This document shows, in pieces, positions 45,175 to 53,846 of a DNA stretch of 64,000 nucleotides (position 1 is the stretch's first letter; each line of letters opens with the position of its first letter). Source of the stretch: CAXXOK01 sp963675655 (GTDB lineage: Bacteria; Bacillota; Clostridia; Christensenellales; Aristaeellaceae); the NCBI GenBank assembly GCA_963675655.1, contig OY776489.1, positions 2,542,001 to 2,606,000 on the forward strand, given 5' to 3'. The notes under the pieces were generated by a model. That model was given only the letters and a program-made list of their open reading frames with translations, was not told the origin of the DNA and made no database searches. The translations under genes and the position numbers were made by a program.

Positions 45175-45696
45175 TTAATGGAAAGGGCTTTTATTGGTGC
45201 TTCCATTTGCATTTGTACCGCGTGCCGATTTAATAGCGCGCAGCTCATCCAGCGGAATTTCTGTTACTTCCGTTATGGGAACCGGCAATAAAAGCGCCTG
45301 TGCAATAGCATGATCGGTAGAGTAGAGAATGTGGGGACGTCCGTTTAACGCAGAAACAGCTGCTTCGTGCGCATCGTCGCGAACAAGCACCAGTGGTATG
45401 CTGTTTAAATTGGTTAAAGAAAGAAACCATTCTCCGCGGTAACCGCTGTCAACGATGCCGCAGCGCTGCGAAATACCAAGGTTGCCGGTTGAGCCGCGCT
45501 CCGCAATATGAAAATAATATTCCTTGGGAAAAGCGCTGGCAATGCCGGTTGGTATTCTCTGCGTCTGATGCGGCTCAAAGATTAAATAATCGTCTTCCAG
45601 ACAGGTAAAAATGTCGTAGCCTGCGTCCTCATCCCGTTTATGGGGCAGAATTGCGGCGGGTCTTGTTTTTGCAAAATAAACTTGTACCGGAGGCAA
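45175..45696 (-). CDS. dut: dUTPase-like deoxyuridine triphosphatase
   Basis: 173-residue trimeric-type dUTPase fold, which removes dUTP by hydrolysis to dUMP. Conserved motifs are DAGYDI (1), ERGSTGNLGI (2), GIVDSGYRGEW (3) with the substrate-binding loop, and QALLLPVP (4). The C-terminal motif 5 is weak (RGTNANGSTN), so activity on dUTP is likely but dCTP cannot be excluded. AGGAG lies 8 nt before TTG 45696; the GTG at 45705 is too close to it. Monocistronic. Confidence 0.82.
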   Translation of the reverse strand: MPPVQVYFAKTRPAAILPHKRDEDAGYDIFTCLEDDYLIFEPHQTQRIPTGIASAFPKEYYFHIAERGSTGNLGISQRCGIVDSGYRGEWFLSLTNLNSIPLVLVRDDAHEAAVSALNGRPHILYSTDHAIAQALLLPVPITEVTEIPLDELRAIKSARGTNANGSTNKSPFH

Positions 45697-45839
45697 AGCA
45701 ATCACTCCTATGGAATAAAATGATCAAGCATATCTCCATGCGGAAACAATGTACCCAGTATACCGTACAAAGCGATATTCGGCAATCTACGGTAAATGAA
45801 TCGTGCGTTAATCGCAGGATAAAGAATCATGAAAAAGAA

Positions 45840-45870
45840 AAAGACCGTTAGAAACCTCTTACGGCCTTTT
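45840..45870 (-). terminator. Terminator of diguanylate cyclase gene
   Basis: 9-bp stem AAAGACCGT/ACGGCCTTT with one mismatch; on the minus strand it is followed by a T-rich tract. Confidence 0.7.
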
Positions 45871-45942
45871 GCAGAGCAATAGCCACGGCAAATGAAATGT
45901 CGTATAAAAATATAACGAATGTACTGTATTTATGCGGTTCGC

Positions 45943-47490
45943 TTATGCCTGAATATCTGCATAATCCACCATCTGGTTTCGCCCGGCATCTTTTGCCTGG
46001 TAGAGGGCTTTATCCGCAATCAACATTAAACCATACAAATCCTGCTGGGGATGCTGCTGGCGGGCAACGCCGACACTCATGGTCATCGTGTATGTCTTAC
46101 CCTGATCGGTATAGCTTTGCTCGGCAACAAAACGGATGAACTGCTTTACTGTGTGTGTAACCTGTTCTTGCGTAAAGCCCGACAGTAAAACGCCGAATTC
46201 TTCGCCGCCCAATCTTGCAATTAGGCTGCTCTTGGGAAAGCTTACCCTAAGCATACTGCCAATCCGTTTAATGGCGTTATCGCCGACTTGGTGACCATAG
46301 GTATCGTTGATGCGTTTAAAATGGTCCAGATCCATCATCAACAAATATACGTCCTGGTTGTTCTGAAAGGCCTGAAAAATGAATTCGTTGCCTTTCTGTA
46401 CAAAGGCACGGCGATTGTGCAGATTGCTAAGCTCATCCATCATCGCCTGCCGTAATAGATTCTGGTTTAACTTATAAGCCTCAGTTATATCACGAATGGT
46501 TTTAATGCTGACTTGGTTGAGGCTTTGCTTGCCAACCCAGCGTGTGCTGATTTCGTAATAATGGCTTTCTTGTTCCAGCGGCAAATGAATCACAGTGGAT
46601 TCTTCCTGCTGTAATTTTTCCAGCAACTCAGGCTGATCCGCAAACAATTTTGCCAGATTGGAGTTGCTTAAATCAATACCGATCTGGGCAAACAACACCT
46701 GTGCTGCTTTATTATAATCGATCACCCGGGAACGTCGGCTGATCAGCAGTAATGCGTCCTGATTGGAATCGAAGGATTTACTGCGTGCCAGCGCTTTGAC
46801 GTCTAAAAAGTCATATCGCACAATGGCGATAATCACCATCAGGCAGGAATAGGGCAAGCATATGGCCATGTAATCGATAATTAAACCGAAAGGGTGCGTA
46901 AAGGCGAGTATTAAACCGGCGACGGCAGCAGCAGATGCAATCGCAATTAGCTTAATTTTTCCCTGAATGACTTCCTGATGAAAGTACAATTCCCGGATGA
47001 ATAAACCAAACGAGGCAAAAATCATCAGCATGGAATGAAATGTTTGCACATACATCCAAAAGCCATAGGTGCGTACCAACAGCAACCGGTCCTGAAAGGG
47101 AACGAAACGGATTGCAGCAAAATAGAGATGGTGCCAGTCGTTAGTGAACCGAAGCACCATGGTGATAATGGGAATCACAAAAATGAATGGTATCAACAGC
47201 TTTTTGTGCTTTTTAAAATGACCCGTATACAGAAGGCTTACGGTAAACCAAAGCGCCGAGACGTAGGGAATGCCGAGGTATTCAAAGTGGTTCCAAAAGA
47301 GGATTCGCTCCGTAGTACCGGAGTTTAACTCCATCGCATACCCGAAAATATAAATGCAAATCACCAGACTAAGTATATACGCGATTTGCGTATAGCCTGA
47401 ATGATTTAAAGATTTGACCACTGACGCCCAATAAACAACGGCAAGAATCATAATAAAGAAATAAATGCTGATAATATCGTATACAATCAT
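45943..47490 (-). CDS. Membrane diguanylate cyclase (7TM sensor, PAS-like, GGDEF)
   Basis: 515-residue membrane enzyme that would make cyclic di-GMP. About seven N-terminal helices (to about residue 220) form a 7TM sensor block, followed by a PAS-like region (about 235-345) and a GGDEF domain. The active-site GGEEF begins near residue 428 and the metal-binding DLDHFKRIND precedes it. No RxxD inhibitory site is found ahead of the GGEEF, so product feedback is probably absent. I chose ATG 47490, with AGGGG 9 nt upstream. The signal sensed is unknown. Confidence 0.9.
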   Translation of the reverse strand: MIVYDIISIYFFIMILAVVYWASVVKSLNHSGYTQIAYILSLVICIYIFGYAMELNSGTTERILFWNHFEYLGIPYVSALWFTVSLLYTGHFKKHKKLLIPFIFVIPIITMVLRFTNDWHHLYFAAIRFVPFQDRLLLVRTYGFWMYVQTFHSMLMIFASFGLFIRELYFHQEVIQGKIKLIAIASAAAVAGLILAFTHPFGLIIDYMAICLPYSCLMVIIAIVRYDFLDVKALARSKSFDSNQDALLLISRRSRVIDYNKAAQVLFAQIGIDLSNSNLAKLFADQPELLEKLQQEESTVIHLPLEQESHYYEISTRWVGKQSLNQVSIKTIRDITEAYKLNQNLLRQAMMDELSNLHNRRAFVQKGNEFIFQAFQNNQDVYLLMMDLDHFKRINDTYGHQVGDNAIKRIGSMLRVSFPKSSLIARLGGEEFGVLLSGFTQEQVTHTVKQFIRFVAEQSYTDQGKTYTMTMSVGVARQQHPQQDLYGLMLIADKALYQAKDAGRNQMVDYADIQA

Positions 47491-47741
47491 CTGTTGCATC
47501 CCCTACGCGTAAAATCCCATAACCATTAACATGTGAGACCAAAACGATCCGAACGGCGAAGAAAAATGATGGGATTTTTTCACCTGAACAGTAACGTATC
47601 AAAAACCGGATTGCCTGTCAAGAAAGAATGGGAAATATTAGGATAAGAAACGGTAAAAATACAGTTTATCTTACTGCATGCTATGTTGTAAACATTCATG
47701 AAGAAAGTGGAAAGCCTTACACAGTGTGTTTTACTAAACTG

Positions 47742-47774
47742 CCGGGCTGAATGAAAACAACCCATTCAGCCCGG
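47742..47774 (-). terminator. Hairpin after DUF362 gene
   Basis: Perfect 12-bp stem CCGGGCTGAATG/CATTCAGCCCGG with a 9-nt loop, just past the DUF362 stop. No strong T-run follows, but position suggests termination of the pfkB-aldolase-DUF362 operon. Confidence 0.6.
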
Positions 47775-47784
47775 AGGTGCAGCA

Positions 47785-48876
47785 TTACCTTGCACGCTTG
47801 GTAACAGTATCCACCGCTTCCGCAGGGCACATCTCCTGGCAGCAGAAACAGGAAATACAGCCCTTGCGCGCGATTACAGCGGTTTGATCTACAATATCAA
47901 TTATGTGTTTCGGGCAGGATTCGGCACAACGCCCACAACCGATACAGCGATCTTTCAAAATGGCGGGATATGTGTGATTTTGCCCGAACAAACGATGGAA
48001 TAAACCGTTAATGGAAAAGATGCGCTCGCCTTTGGTGTAGGTATCCGGCAGTGCAAACGGAGGATTCGCAGGGATTAGCGCATCACCGGTCAATTGCAGA
48101 TTGTCTGGATGACTCAAGCCGTACTTGCGCCCTTGGCGGATTATCGGCGCAATCGATGTGGGATGCAGGCCCATCAGCATCGCGCCTGCTTCATCCAGAT
48201 CGTAAATGGAGCGGGAAGCCAGCGTATAGCCCATGTGCCGTACCTTTCCGCCGCCGGGACCGTTGCCCTCCATGCAATCGACAGCGTCCATCAGTGTTAG
48301 CTGTACAGGAACGGTTTGGGATAATTTGATCAGCATTTCCGTGAAGGATTCAATTGTGGGGTTTTTATAGTGCTGTTCAGGCTTCAGCAAGCCCGGCATG
48401 CAACCGAACAGGTTTTTTACGGCGGCGCTCATAACGGTGAGGCCATGGGTTTTTAGTTTTGGGCAATTGATAACATAGTCAGCATCCAGTACAGGCCGGA
48501 TGATCGAAAACCCGTTTTGTACAGTAGATGTGGTATCGGTATTGAGGGTAAGCACATCCGTAAGGGTATCATACCCGCAGGCACGGTATGCCCGTTCCAG
48601 TGAAGCTGCCGTATATATGCCGCCGGGGCTGTCCGCGAGGAGGATTTGCCTAACGCCTAGCTCCCGCAGCCGTCTAGCGATAGCCCGTAAAAAAGCGGGG
48701 TGCGTGGTAACGGACAGTTCCGGCGCACGGCCGGAGAGAATATTAGGCTTGAGCAAAACACGGGTATCCGGGGTTACATCCGCGGATACATGCAACGCGT
48801 CAAAATGCCTGCATACAGCCTGATAAAGAAGTTCATCATTATAGGACTCCGTATGGGTAACAGAAACAAGCGCCAT
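47785..48876 (-). CDS. DUF362 protein with two [4Fe-4S] clusters
   Basis: 363 residues. The N-terminal DUF362 domain (about 1-300; LLKPNILSG, ADSPGG, NCPKLKTHGLTVMSAAVKN) is followed by a 2[4Fe-4S] ferredoxin: CIGCGRCAESCP and CISCFCCQEMCP. The function of DUF362 is not settled. AGAGG lies 8 nt before ATG 48876. It is third in an operon with a PfkB kinase and a class II aldolase, which is an unusual partner for redox protein and worth attention. It could pass electrons to an unknown acceptor. Confidence 0.85.
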   Translation of the reverse strand: MALVSVTHTESYNDELLYQAVCRHFDALHVSADVTPDTRVLLKPNILSGRAPELSVTTHPAFLRAIARRLRELGVRQILLADSPGGIYTAASLERAYRACGYDTLTDVLTLNTDTTSTVQNGFSIIRPVLDADYVINCPKLKTHGLTVMSAAVKNLFGCMPGLLKPEQHYKNPTIESFTEMLIKLSQTVPVQLTLMDAVDCMEGNGPGGGKVRHMGYTLASRSIYDLDEAGAMLMGLHPTSIAPIIRQGRKYGLSHPDNLQLTGDALIPANPPFALPDTYTKGERIFSINGLFHRLFGQNHTYPAILKDRCIGCGRCAESCPKHIIDIVDQTAVIARKGCISCFCCQEMCPAEAVDTVTKRAR

Positions 48877-48911
48877 GTCGTACACCTCTTTGCAAAATTA
48901 CTTATAAAATA

Positions 48912-49763
48912 TCAGGCTTTTCCAGCCGAACCAAACAGCATCATTTTCCGTTCGGTCGCAACTTGTATCGCCTCAATTTGATATAGCGTCAGATCGGTTA
49001 CGCTGTCCTTGCCTTCGCTAAGGCCTTTACGAATACCGTCGGCTCCGGCGCGGTTGATATCCGTAAAAATATTGACCTTGCTGATGCCGCTTTGAATGGC
49101 AGTGCGAAAATCCACGTCGGTAAGCCCGCTGCCGCCGTGCAGCACCAGCGGTGTTGGGAGGAGAGCCGCAATAGCCTCAATTCGTGAAAAATCAAGCTTG
49201 GGTGGCAATTTATATGCACCGTGCGCCGTACCAACGGCAATCGCCAGCGCATCTACGCCGGTAAGCGTTACAAACTCTTTCGCCTGCGCGGGGTCGGTGT
49301 AAAGCGCTTCCAAATTATCTGGTTCGGCGTTATCTACGCCTTCGGCATTGCCCACATGGCCAAGCTCCGCCTCCACGGTTGCGCCAAAAGTATGAGCAAT
49401 AGCGGTAATTTTTTTTACACTGCGCACATTATCCTCGTATCCGGCGGTGGAACAATCGTACATAATAGAGGAAAACCCATATTTCAGCGCAAGCAGGCAT
49501 TGCTCAAACGTGAGCCCATGATCGTAATGTACGACCACCGGTACCGTAGCGCGCTGCGCCATGGGTATAAGCAAGTCTGCAAGCTCCTGCAAAGGGCCGT
49601 AAGGTAAAAGCACCTCGGCAGTGCCAATGATGACCGGGGAACGCAGTTTTTCAGCGGCAGCCAAAACGCCGCGAGCCATTTCCAGATTGACGGTATTAAA
49701 GAGCCCGACTCCATAATGTGCTTTGCGGGCAGGGATAAGTACATCGTTCAGCGTTGCAAGCAT
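48912..49763 (-). CDS. Class II (zinc) ketose-bisphosphate aldolase
   Basis: 283-residue cytosolic aldolase of the Fba/GatY/KbaY/IolJ family. Zinc and catalytic motifs are VVHYDHGLTFEQC (His83 region), EAELGHVGN, AVGTAHGAYK and VLHGGSGLTD. It lacks the longer FbaA insert, so it fits tagatose- or 1,6-bisphosphate aldolases or the IolJ type. AAGGAGG precedes the ATG. The kinase upstream would supply its phosphorylated substrate. Exact sugar is not known. Confidence 0.9.
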   Translation of the reverse strand: MLATLNDVLIPARKAHYGVGLFNTVNLEMARGVLAAAEKLRSPVIIGTAEVLLPYGPLQELADLLIPMAQRATVPVVVHYDHGLTFEQCLLALKYGFSSIMYDCSTAGYEDNVRSVKKITAIAHTFGATVEAELGHVGNAEGVDNAEPDNLEALYTDPAQAKEFVTLTGVDALAIAVGTAHGAYKLPPKLDFSRIEAIAALLPTPLVLHGGSGLTDVDFRTAIQSGISKVNIFTDINRAGADGIRKGLSEGKDSVTDLTLYQIEAIQVATERKMMLFGSAGKA

Positions 49764-49810
49764 GGATGATCCTCCTTTATAAAGCGATCGATAAGCTGGA
49801 CAAGGTAAAG

Positions 49811-50938
49811 CTAATCAACGGTAGTTTCCCAACCCTCTGTAATTCGTCTATCCAGTGCGGGAAAGGGCAGGAGTCCGCTGGTCGCGTCATACTGTTCTAC
49901 ACAGCAGGCACCGGTTGCGGCGGCACGTTTGAGGCATACATCAGGCGGCAACCCGGCTAAAAGCGATGCGAGGAAAGCTGCGATGCTGGTATCGCCCGCG
50001 CCTGTTGCGCTGACAACTTTCTGTGGGATAAACGCGGGTTGGTATATTGCCCGGTTGACCCATACAGTTGCGGGCATACCTTCAGAAACGCGGCTGCAAT
50101 CCTTTGCGGTACGCAGGTATAAGCCTCTTGCACCGCATTTGATTACCGCAAGTTGAACACCCATATCCAGCAAGCGTTCCGCCAGCGGCGCTATATCAGT
50201 TTGGATGTTTAAAATTTCTGCTATGTCTCTGCCCTGTGCGCGTATCTGCCAGTTATTGTAGCGAGGCTTATCCAGCATAAAGCAGAGTTCTTCGGCGCTG
50301 GGTAAAAAGCAATCCGTATGGGGGAGTACGTCGGCCAGCAACGCTTGCCAATCTGTCTGCGCGGCTTGCGATGATGGATCAATCGCGGCCATATCCAGCG
50401 ATGTGATCAGCCCCAGTGTTTTTGCGCGGGAAAACAGCGATGTAAGCGGAGCGCCGTTATGTTCGTACATGCCGGGCATTAAAGGCGGATACCCAAAATG
50501 CAGTAATTTGGCGCCAAGTAACAGTGAATCCGCTACATCGGTTTGTACAAAATGCTCGTTTGCACCCGCATGATGGATGAAAATGCGATCCACACCCGGC
50601 GGCGCGAGTACGACCGAATAGGAGGTGGAACCTTGTTCTTCCCGAATGAGCGCATGGTCGGCGCCGGAGGCGTTGAGAAGCCGGATGAGGATATCACCAA
50701 ACGCATCCGCGCCGATACGCGCGATCAACCGGGTTTGCACCCCCAGTTTTTGCAGCGCCAGCCCGGTATTGGCGACACAACCGCCCGTATGCACATCCGC
50801 AGCGCCGGAGCGTATCAGTTTACCAGGTTTAAAAAGGGTGGAAAGCGGTTGTCCGCTTTGCCGGCGTAAATCAGGCGTAATATCCAAACAAATATGCCCG
50901 GCGACAACCACGGCAGCTGCGGAACCATCAGCGCGCAT
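49811..50938 (-). CDS. PfkB-family sugar kinase
   Basis: 375-residue ribokinase-type kinase. The N-terminal VAGHICLDI and VHTGGCVANTGLALQKLG and the C-terminal SATGAGDTSIAAFLASLLAG (anion hole with catalytic Asp in GAGD) are the two PfkB signatures (cited in parts: GGCVANTG, ATGAGDT). GGAGGGG precedes ATG 50938. It is first in an operon with a class II aldolase, as in tagatose or inositol-derived pathways, so it likely makes a ketose phosphate. The substrate cannot be assigned from sequence. Confidence 0.88.
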   Translation of the reverse strand: MRADGSAAAVVVAGHICLDITPDLRRQSGQPLSTLFKPGKLIRSGAADVHTGGCVANTGLALQKLGVQTRLIARIGADAFGDILIRLLNASGADHALIREEQGSTSYSVVLAPPGVDRIFIHHAGANEHFVQTDVADSLLLGAKLLHFGYPPLMPGMYEHNGAPLTSLFSRAKTLGLITSLDMAAIDPSSQAAQTDWQALLADVLPHTDCFLPSAEELCFMLDKPRYNNWQIRAQGRDIAEILNIQTDIAPLAERLLDMGVQLAVIKCGARGLYLRTAKDCSRVSEGMPATVWVNRAIYQPAFIPQKVVSATGAGDTSIAAFLASLLAGLPPDVCLKRAAATGACCVEQYDATSGLLPFPALDRRITEGWETTVD

Positions 50939-51074
50939 GGCAACCCCTCCAAACGTATGATCAACCAAAATCCTCCGGTGTGTCGGAGGCATAGCATGAA
51001 TAAACAATACTATTCGTGAAATGATAGCTTATTTCCTTGCCCAATTGTAAAATGATGCCTGCCGGACATGAAAA

Positions 51075-51109
51075 CAAAGCGATATGGACTTGTTATCCAT
51101 ATCGCTTTG
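51075..51109 (-). terminator. Terminator of hydrogenase operon
   Basis: Perfect 14-bp stem CAAAGCGATATGGA/TCCATATCGCTTTG with a 7-nt loop; on the minus strand it is followed by TTTT. Confidence 0.85.
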
Positions 51110-51220
51110 CCAGCCAGCCCAAAAGGCTCAATCTACGTTGTCAGCAGCGGGGTGGCCTGGAAAATCACTTACGAACGCATCTCCAACTTTAAACAGGCTG
51201 TTATCGTGTAAAAAACGGCT

Positions 51221-52663
51221 TCACTTTTCTTCCCGGCCTGGATAGCGGCATTGCGCCAATGCGGAAGCGATGGTTTTTTCGTAGGCTTGTTTGCCGTATT
51301 TGTCTACTTCGCCTTTATCTTTAACGCCGTGCGTAAGACAGCCTGCACCGCCGATGCAGCCGCCTACACAGGCCATTCCCTCAATAAAGTTTTCCGGCAG
51401 TACATTCTTACTCTTTTTAAGCAGTGCAATACGGCACTCTTCAATGCCGTCACATGCAATGGCCTTCAGGGGAAAATCACTTTTATTTTCCTGTAGGGCT
51501 TCCGCTACCGCATCGCTTAAACCGCCACTGCGGGCGAAAATGCGGCCAAAGAAAGAAGCGTTATCCAGTACATCCTCCGGCAGACCAGCGATATCAAAAT
51601 CGCGGCTGTCAATCCACGCCTGCAGTTCTTCAAAGGTGAGTACGCAATCCACATACGGCGACACATCGGGATTCTGCTGTTCCAGCTTTTTAGCAGTGCA
51701 GGGGCCGATGAAGATTGTTTTAGCGGCGGGATCGGTAGATTTGATGAATCGTGCCAGTTCCGCCATAGGCGAAGGGGTTGAACTGATATGCTGCGCAAGT
51801 GTCGGGAAGTTCTTTTGCACGTAATCCACAAAGGCGGGGCAGCAGGAGGAGGTAAGAAAGCCTTTGTCCTCTAATTCTTTTGCTTCCCGGCTGGCGACCA
51901 TATCTGCACCGAGCGCAACCTCGATCACGCTGAAGAAGCCCAGTCGTTTCAGCGCCGTTACCACCTGCCCCAGTTTTGCATAGCCAAACTGGCTGCTGAT
52001 GGAAGGTGCAACAATGGCATACACTTTATAATTTTGATTCTCATCGCTTTGCCGCAGCAAGTCAATGGCGTTAAGCAGAAAAGACTTATCCTGAATCGCG
52101 CCAAACGGGCATTGATACACGCAAGCACCGCACCCGATGCACTTTTCCTGCTCGATGGTAGCGCACTGGTCGTCACCCATATGGATAGCCTTGACTTTGC
52201 AGGCGTTTTCGCAGGGGCGGCGGTGGTTGGAGATGGCGCTGTACGGGCAGGCAGCCGCACACTTGCCGCAGCCAATGCACTTGGCGGGGTCAATATGTGC
52301 GTGCCGGTTTTCATCCAGCGATATAGCATCCTTTGGGCAAGCGGCCATGCAGCGGTGTGCAATGCAGCCGCGACAATCCCGCCCTACCTGATAACCGCTA
52401 ATCGGGCATTCATCGCACGCGATGCCAATAACCTCCACGATGTTTGGATTACTCTTGTCGCCACCCATTGCCATACGGACACGCTCGGTCAGGATTGCGC
52501 GCTCCTTGTAAACGCAGCAGCGCATGGTGGATTTGGGCCCAGGGGCAAGCTGCTTGGGAATATCCACATAACAATCGGTCAGGTTATCGTGATAGGCGTG
52601 GCGGGCAACCTCCCGAAGAACCTCATATTTTAATTTTTGGACGTCTGTATCAAATAAACGCAT
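51221..52663 (-). CDS. [FeFe]-hydrogenase-like protein (group B-type, monomeric)
   Basis: 480-residue cytosolic Fe-S enzyme. The N-terminal third holds a Cys-rich region with CDECP, CRGCIAHRC, CIGCGKCAAACP, CENAC and CIGCGACVYQCP. The H-cluster domain has L1 SSCCPAF, L2 GPCTAKK and L3 GMACVGGCIGGAG, so all four cluster cysteines are present. The plan fits group B [FeFe]-hydrogenases, whose role is unclear but probably in H2 turnover with ferredoxin. AGGAGG precedes the ATG. It is last in an operon with a H2-sensor-type hydrogenase and a phosphatase. Confidence 0.88.
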   Translation of the reverse strand: MRLFDTDVQKLKYEVLREVARHAYHDNLTDCYVDIPKQLAPGPKSTMRCCVYKERAILTERVRMAMGGDKSNPNIVEVIGIACDECPISGYQVGRDCRGCIAHRCMAACPKDAISLDENRHAHIDPAKCIGCGKCAAACPYSAISNHRRPCENACKVKAIHMGDDQCATIEQEKCIGCGACVYQCPFGAIQDKSFLLNAIDLLRQSDENQNYKVYAIVAPSISSQFGYAKLGQVVTALKRLGFFSVIEVALGADMVASREAKELEDKGFLTSSCCPAFVDYVQKNFPTLAQHISSTPSPMAELARFIKSTDPAAKTIFIGPCTAKKLEQQNPDVSPYVDCVLTFEELQAWIDSRDFDIAGLPEDVLDNASFFGRIFARSGGLSDAVAEALQENKSDFPLKAIACDGIEECRIALLKKSKNVLPENFIEGMACVGGCIGGAGCLTHGVKDKGEVDKYGKQAYEKTIASALAQCRYPGREEK

Positions 52664-52673
52664 ATTATTCCTC

Positions 52674-53846
52674 CTAAAAGTAGGACAAGCGGATGTGTTT
52701 GCCCATTTGCTCCAGATGCTGGGCCAACGACTGAATCAGCTGCTGCTTAACACTGAAGGTAATGGGTAAATCTGGGTTCTGGTGGGCAGGGTTGACAGCC
52801 AAACCGATGAAAAAGTTTATGTCGGTCGCGTTTTCAAACAGTTCACGGGCAATCAGGCTTGCGCCATCCTTGCCTATGGCCCAGTCAGGCGCCAGCTTGG
52901 CGCTTTGTAGAAAGTCCTTGGCATAGGTAAGTACTTTAGAAAGCGTAACCACGCCCTCCGTAACCAAATCCACTCCGGCGATGGTGCTGATGGGCGGTAC
53001 GTCCGGATCGGGATAATCCAGTGAGGGAAGGAGCGGTTGATGCAGGTAGTCCGCAGCCAAATGACTGGTCGTGCCGCCGCAGACGATTTTCGCGCCTTCT
53101 TTGGCAAAAAACAGGTTCATCATTTTCATATCCTGTTCTTTTTCGGCGGGCGGGCCGACTACCAGATTGACGGGATGCCGTCTGCGTACGCGTAAAACAG
53201 CAATCGTGGTGTCGTCCCCCGGCGCGCCACCATAGAGGCGGCTGCACTCATCGGCAATCAGACCTGCGGTGGTTTTAGCGGAGTTTTCCGGCAGGTAATT
53301 GGCGCTGGCAAAACGGGCGATGCTATCGCGCGTCCAGCCGAAATTGAAAGCACGGCCAACACCGGCATATTCCGCACCGTCGCTCATGGAAATGAACATA
53401 TCGCCGCATTGTACGGGGAAACTGCTTTCCCAAATGGATTTACCCGCAATGACACGGGTAATAACCGGATAATCCAGTACTTCTCCGTCCCGTAAAACGA
53501 TGGTCGCGGGATTATCAAATTGGATAATCTGCGCCATGCTGTTATGGGTGATGCGGATAATGGTAAATGTGGAGTATGCAACTTGCCGTACGCTGCAAAC
53601 CGGCAGGGTACTGGCAATGGTAGATACACATTCCTCAATTGGCATTCCGCCGCTGAGAAGCGTACAAACAATTTTACTGGTGAGCGTAGCCAGAATACTG
53701 GCTTTAACGCCGCTGCCCAGTCCGTCCGCCAAAACCAGCGTCACATCCTCCTCGCCGCCGCCCGCGACTTCTACGCGGTCACCGCACAAGGTTTCGCCCT
53801 GCTTGTTGAGGCTTACGTAACCCGTTTCGGTCCATAGATCATTCAC
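52674..53846 (-). CDS. SpoIIE-type PP2C protein phosphatase
   Basis: 390-residue Ser/Thr phosphatase. The metal-binding aspartates appear in CGDRVEVAGG, LVLADGLGSG, ISMSDGAEY and GAPGDDTTIAVL. The extra C-terminal 150 residues are unassigned. GTG 53846 overlaps the end of hydS by 8 bp, so the two are translated together. Sensory [FeFe]-hydrogenases of Clostridia are often encoded with such phosphatases, so this is probably the output of H2 sensing, acting on an unknown phosphoprotein. Confidence 0.88.
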   Translation of the reverse strand: MNDLWTETGYVSLNKQGETLCGDRVEVAGGGEEDVTLVLADGLGSGVKASILATLTSKIVCTLLSGGMPIEECVSTIASTLPVCSVRQVAYSTFTIIRITHNSMAQIIQFDNPATIVLRDGEVLDYPVITRVIAGKSIWESSFPVQCGDMFISMSDGAEYAGVGRAFNFGWTRDSIARFASANYLPENSAKTTAGLIADECSRLYGGAPGDDTTIAVLRVRRRHPVNLVVGPPAEKEQDMKMMNLFFAKEGAKIVCGGTTSHLAADYLHQPLLPSLDYPDPDVPPISTIAGVDLVTEGVVTLSKVLTYAKDFLQSAKLAPDWAIGKDGASLIARELFENATDINFFIGLAVNPAHQNPDLPITFSVKQQLIQSLAQHLEQMGKHIRLSYF

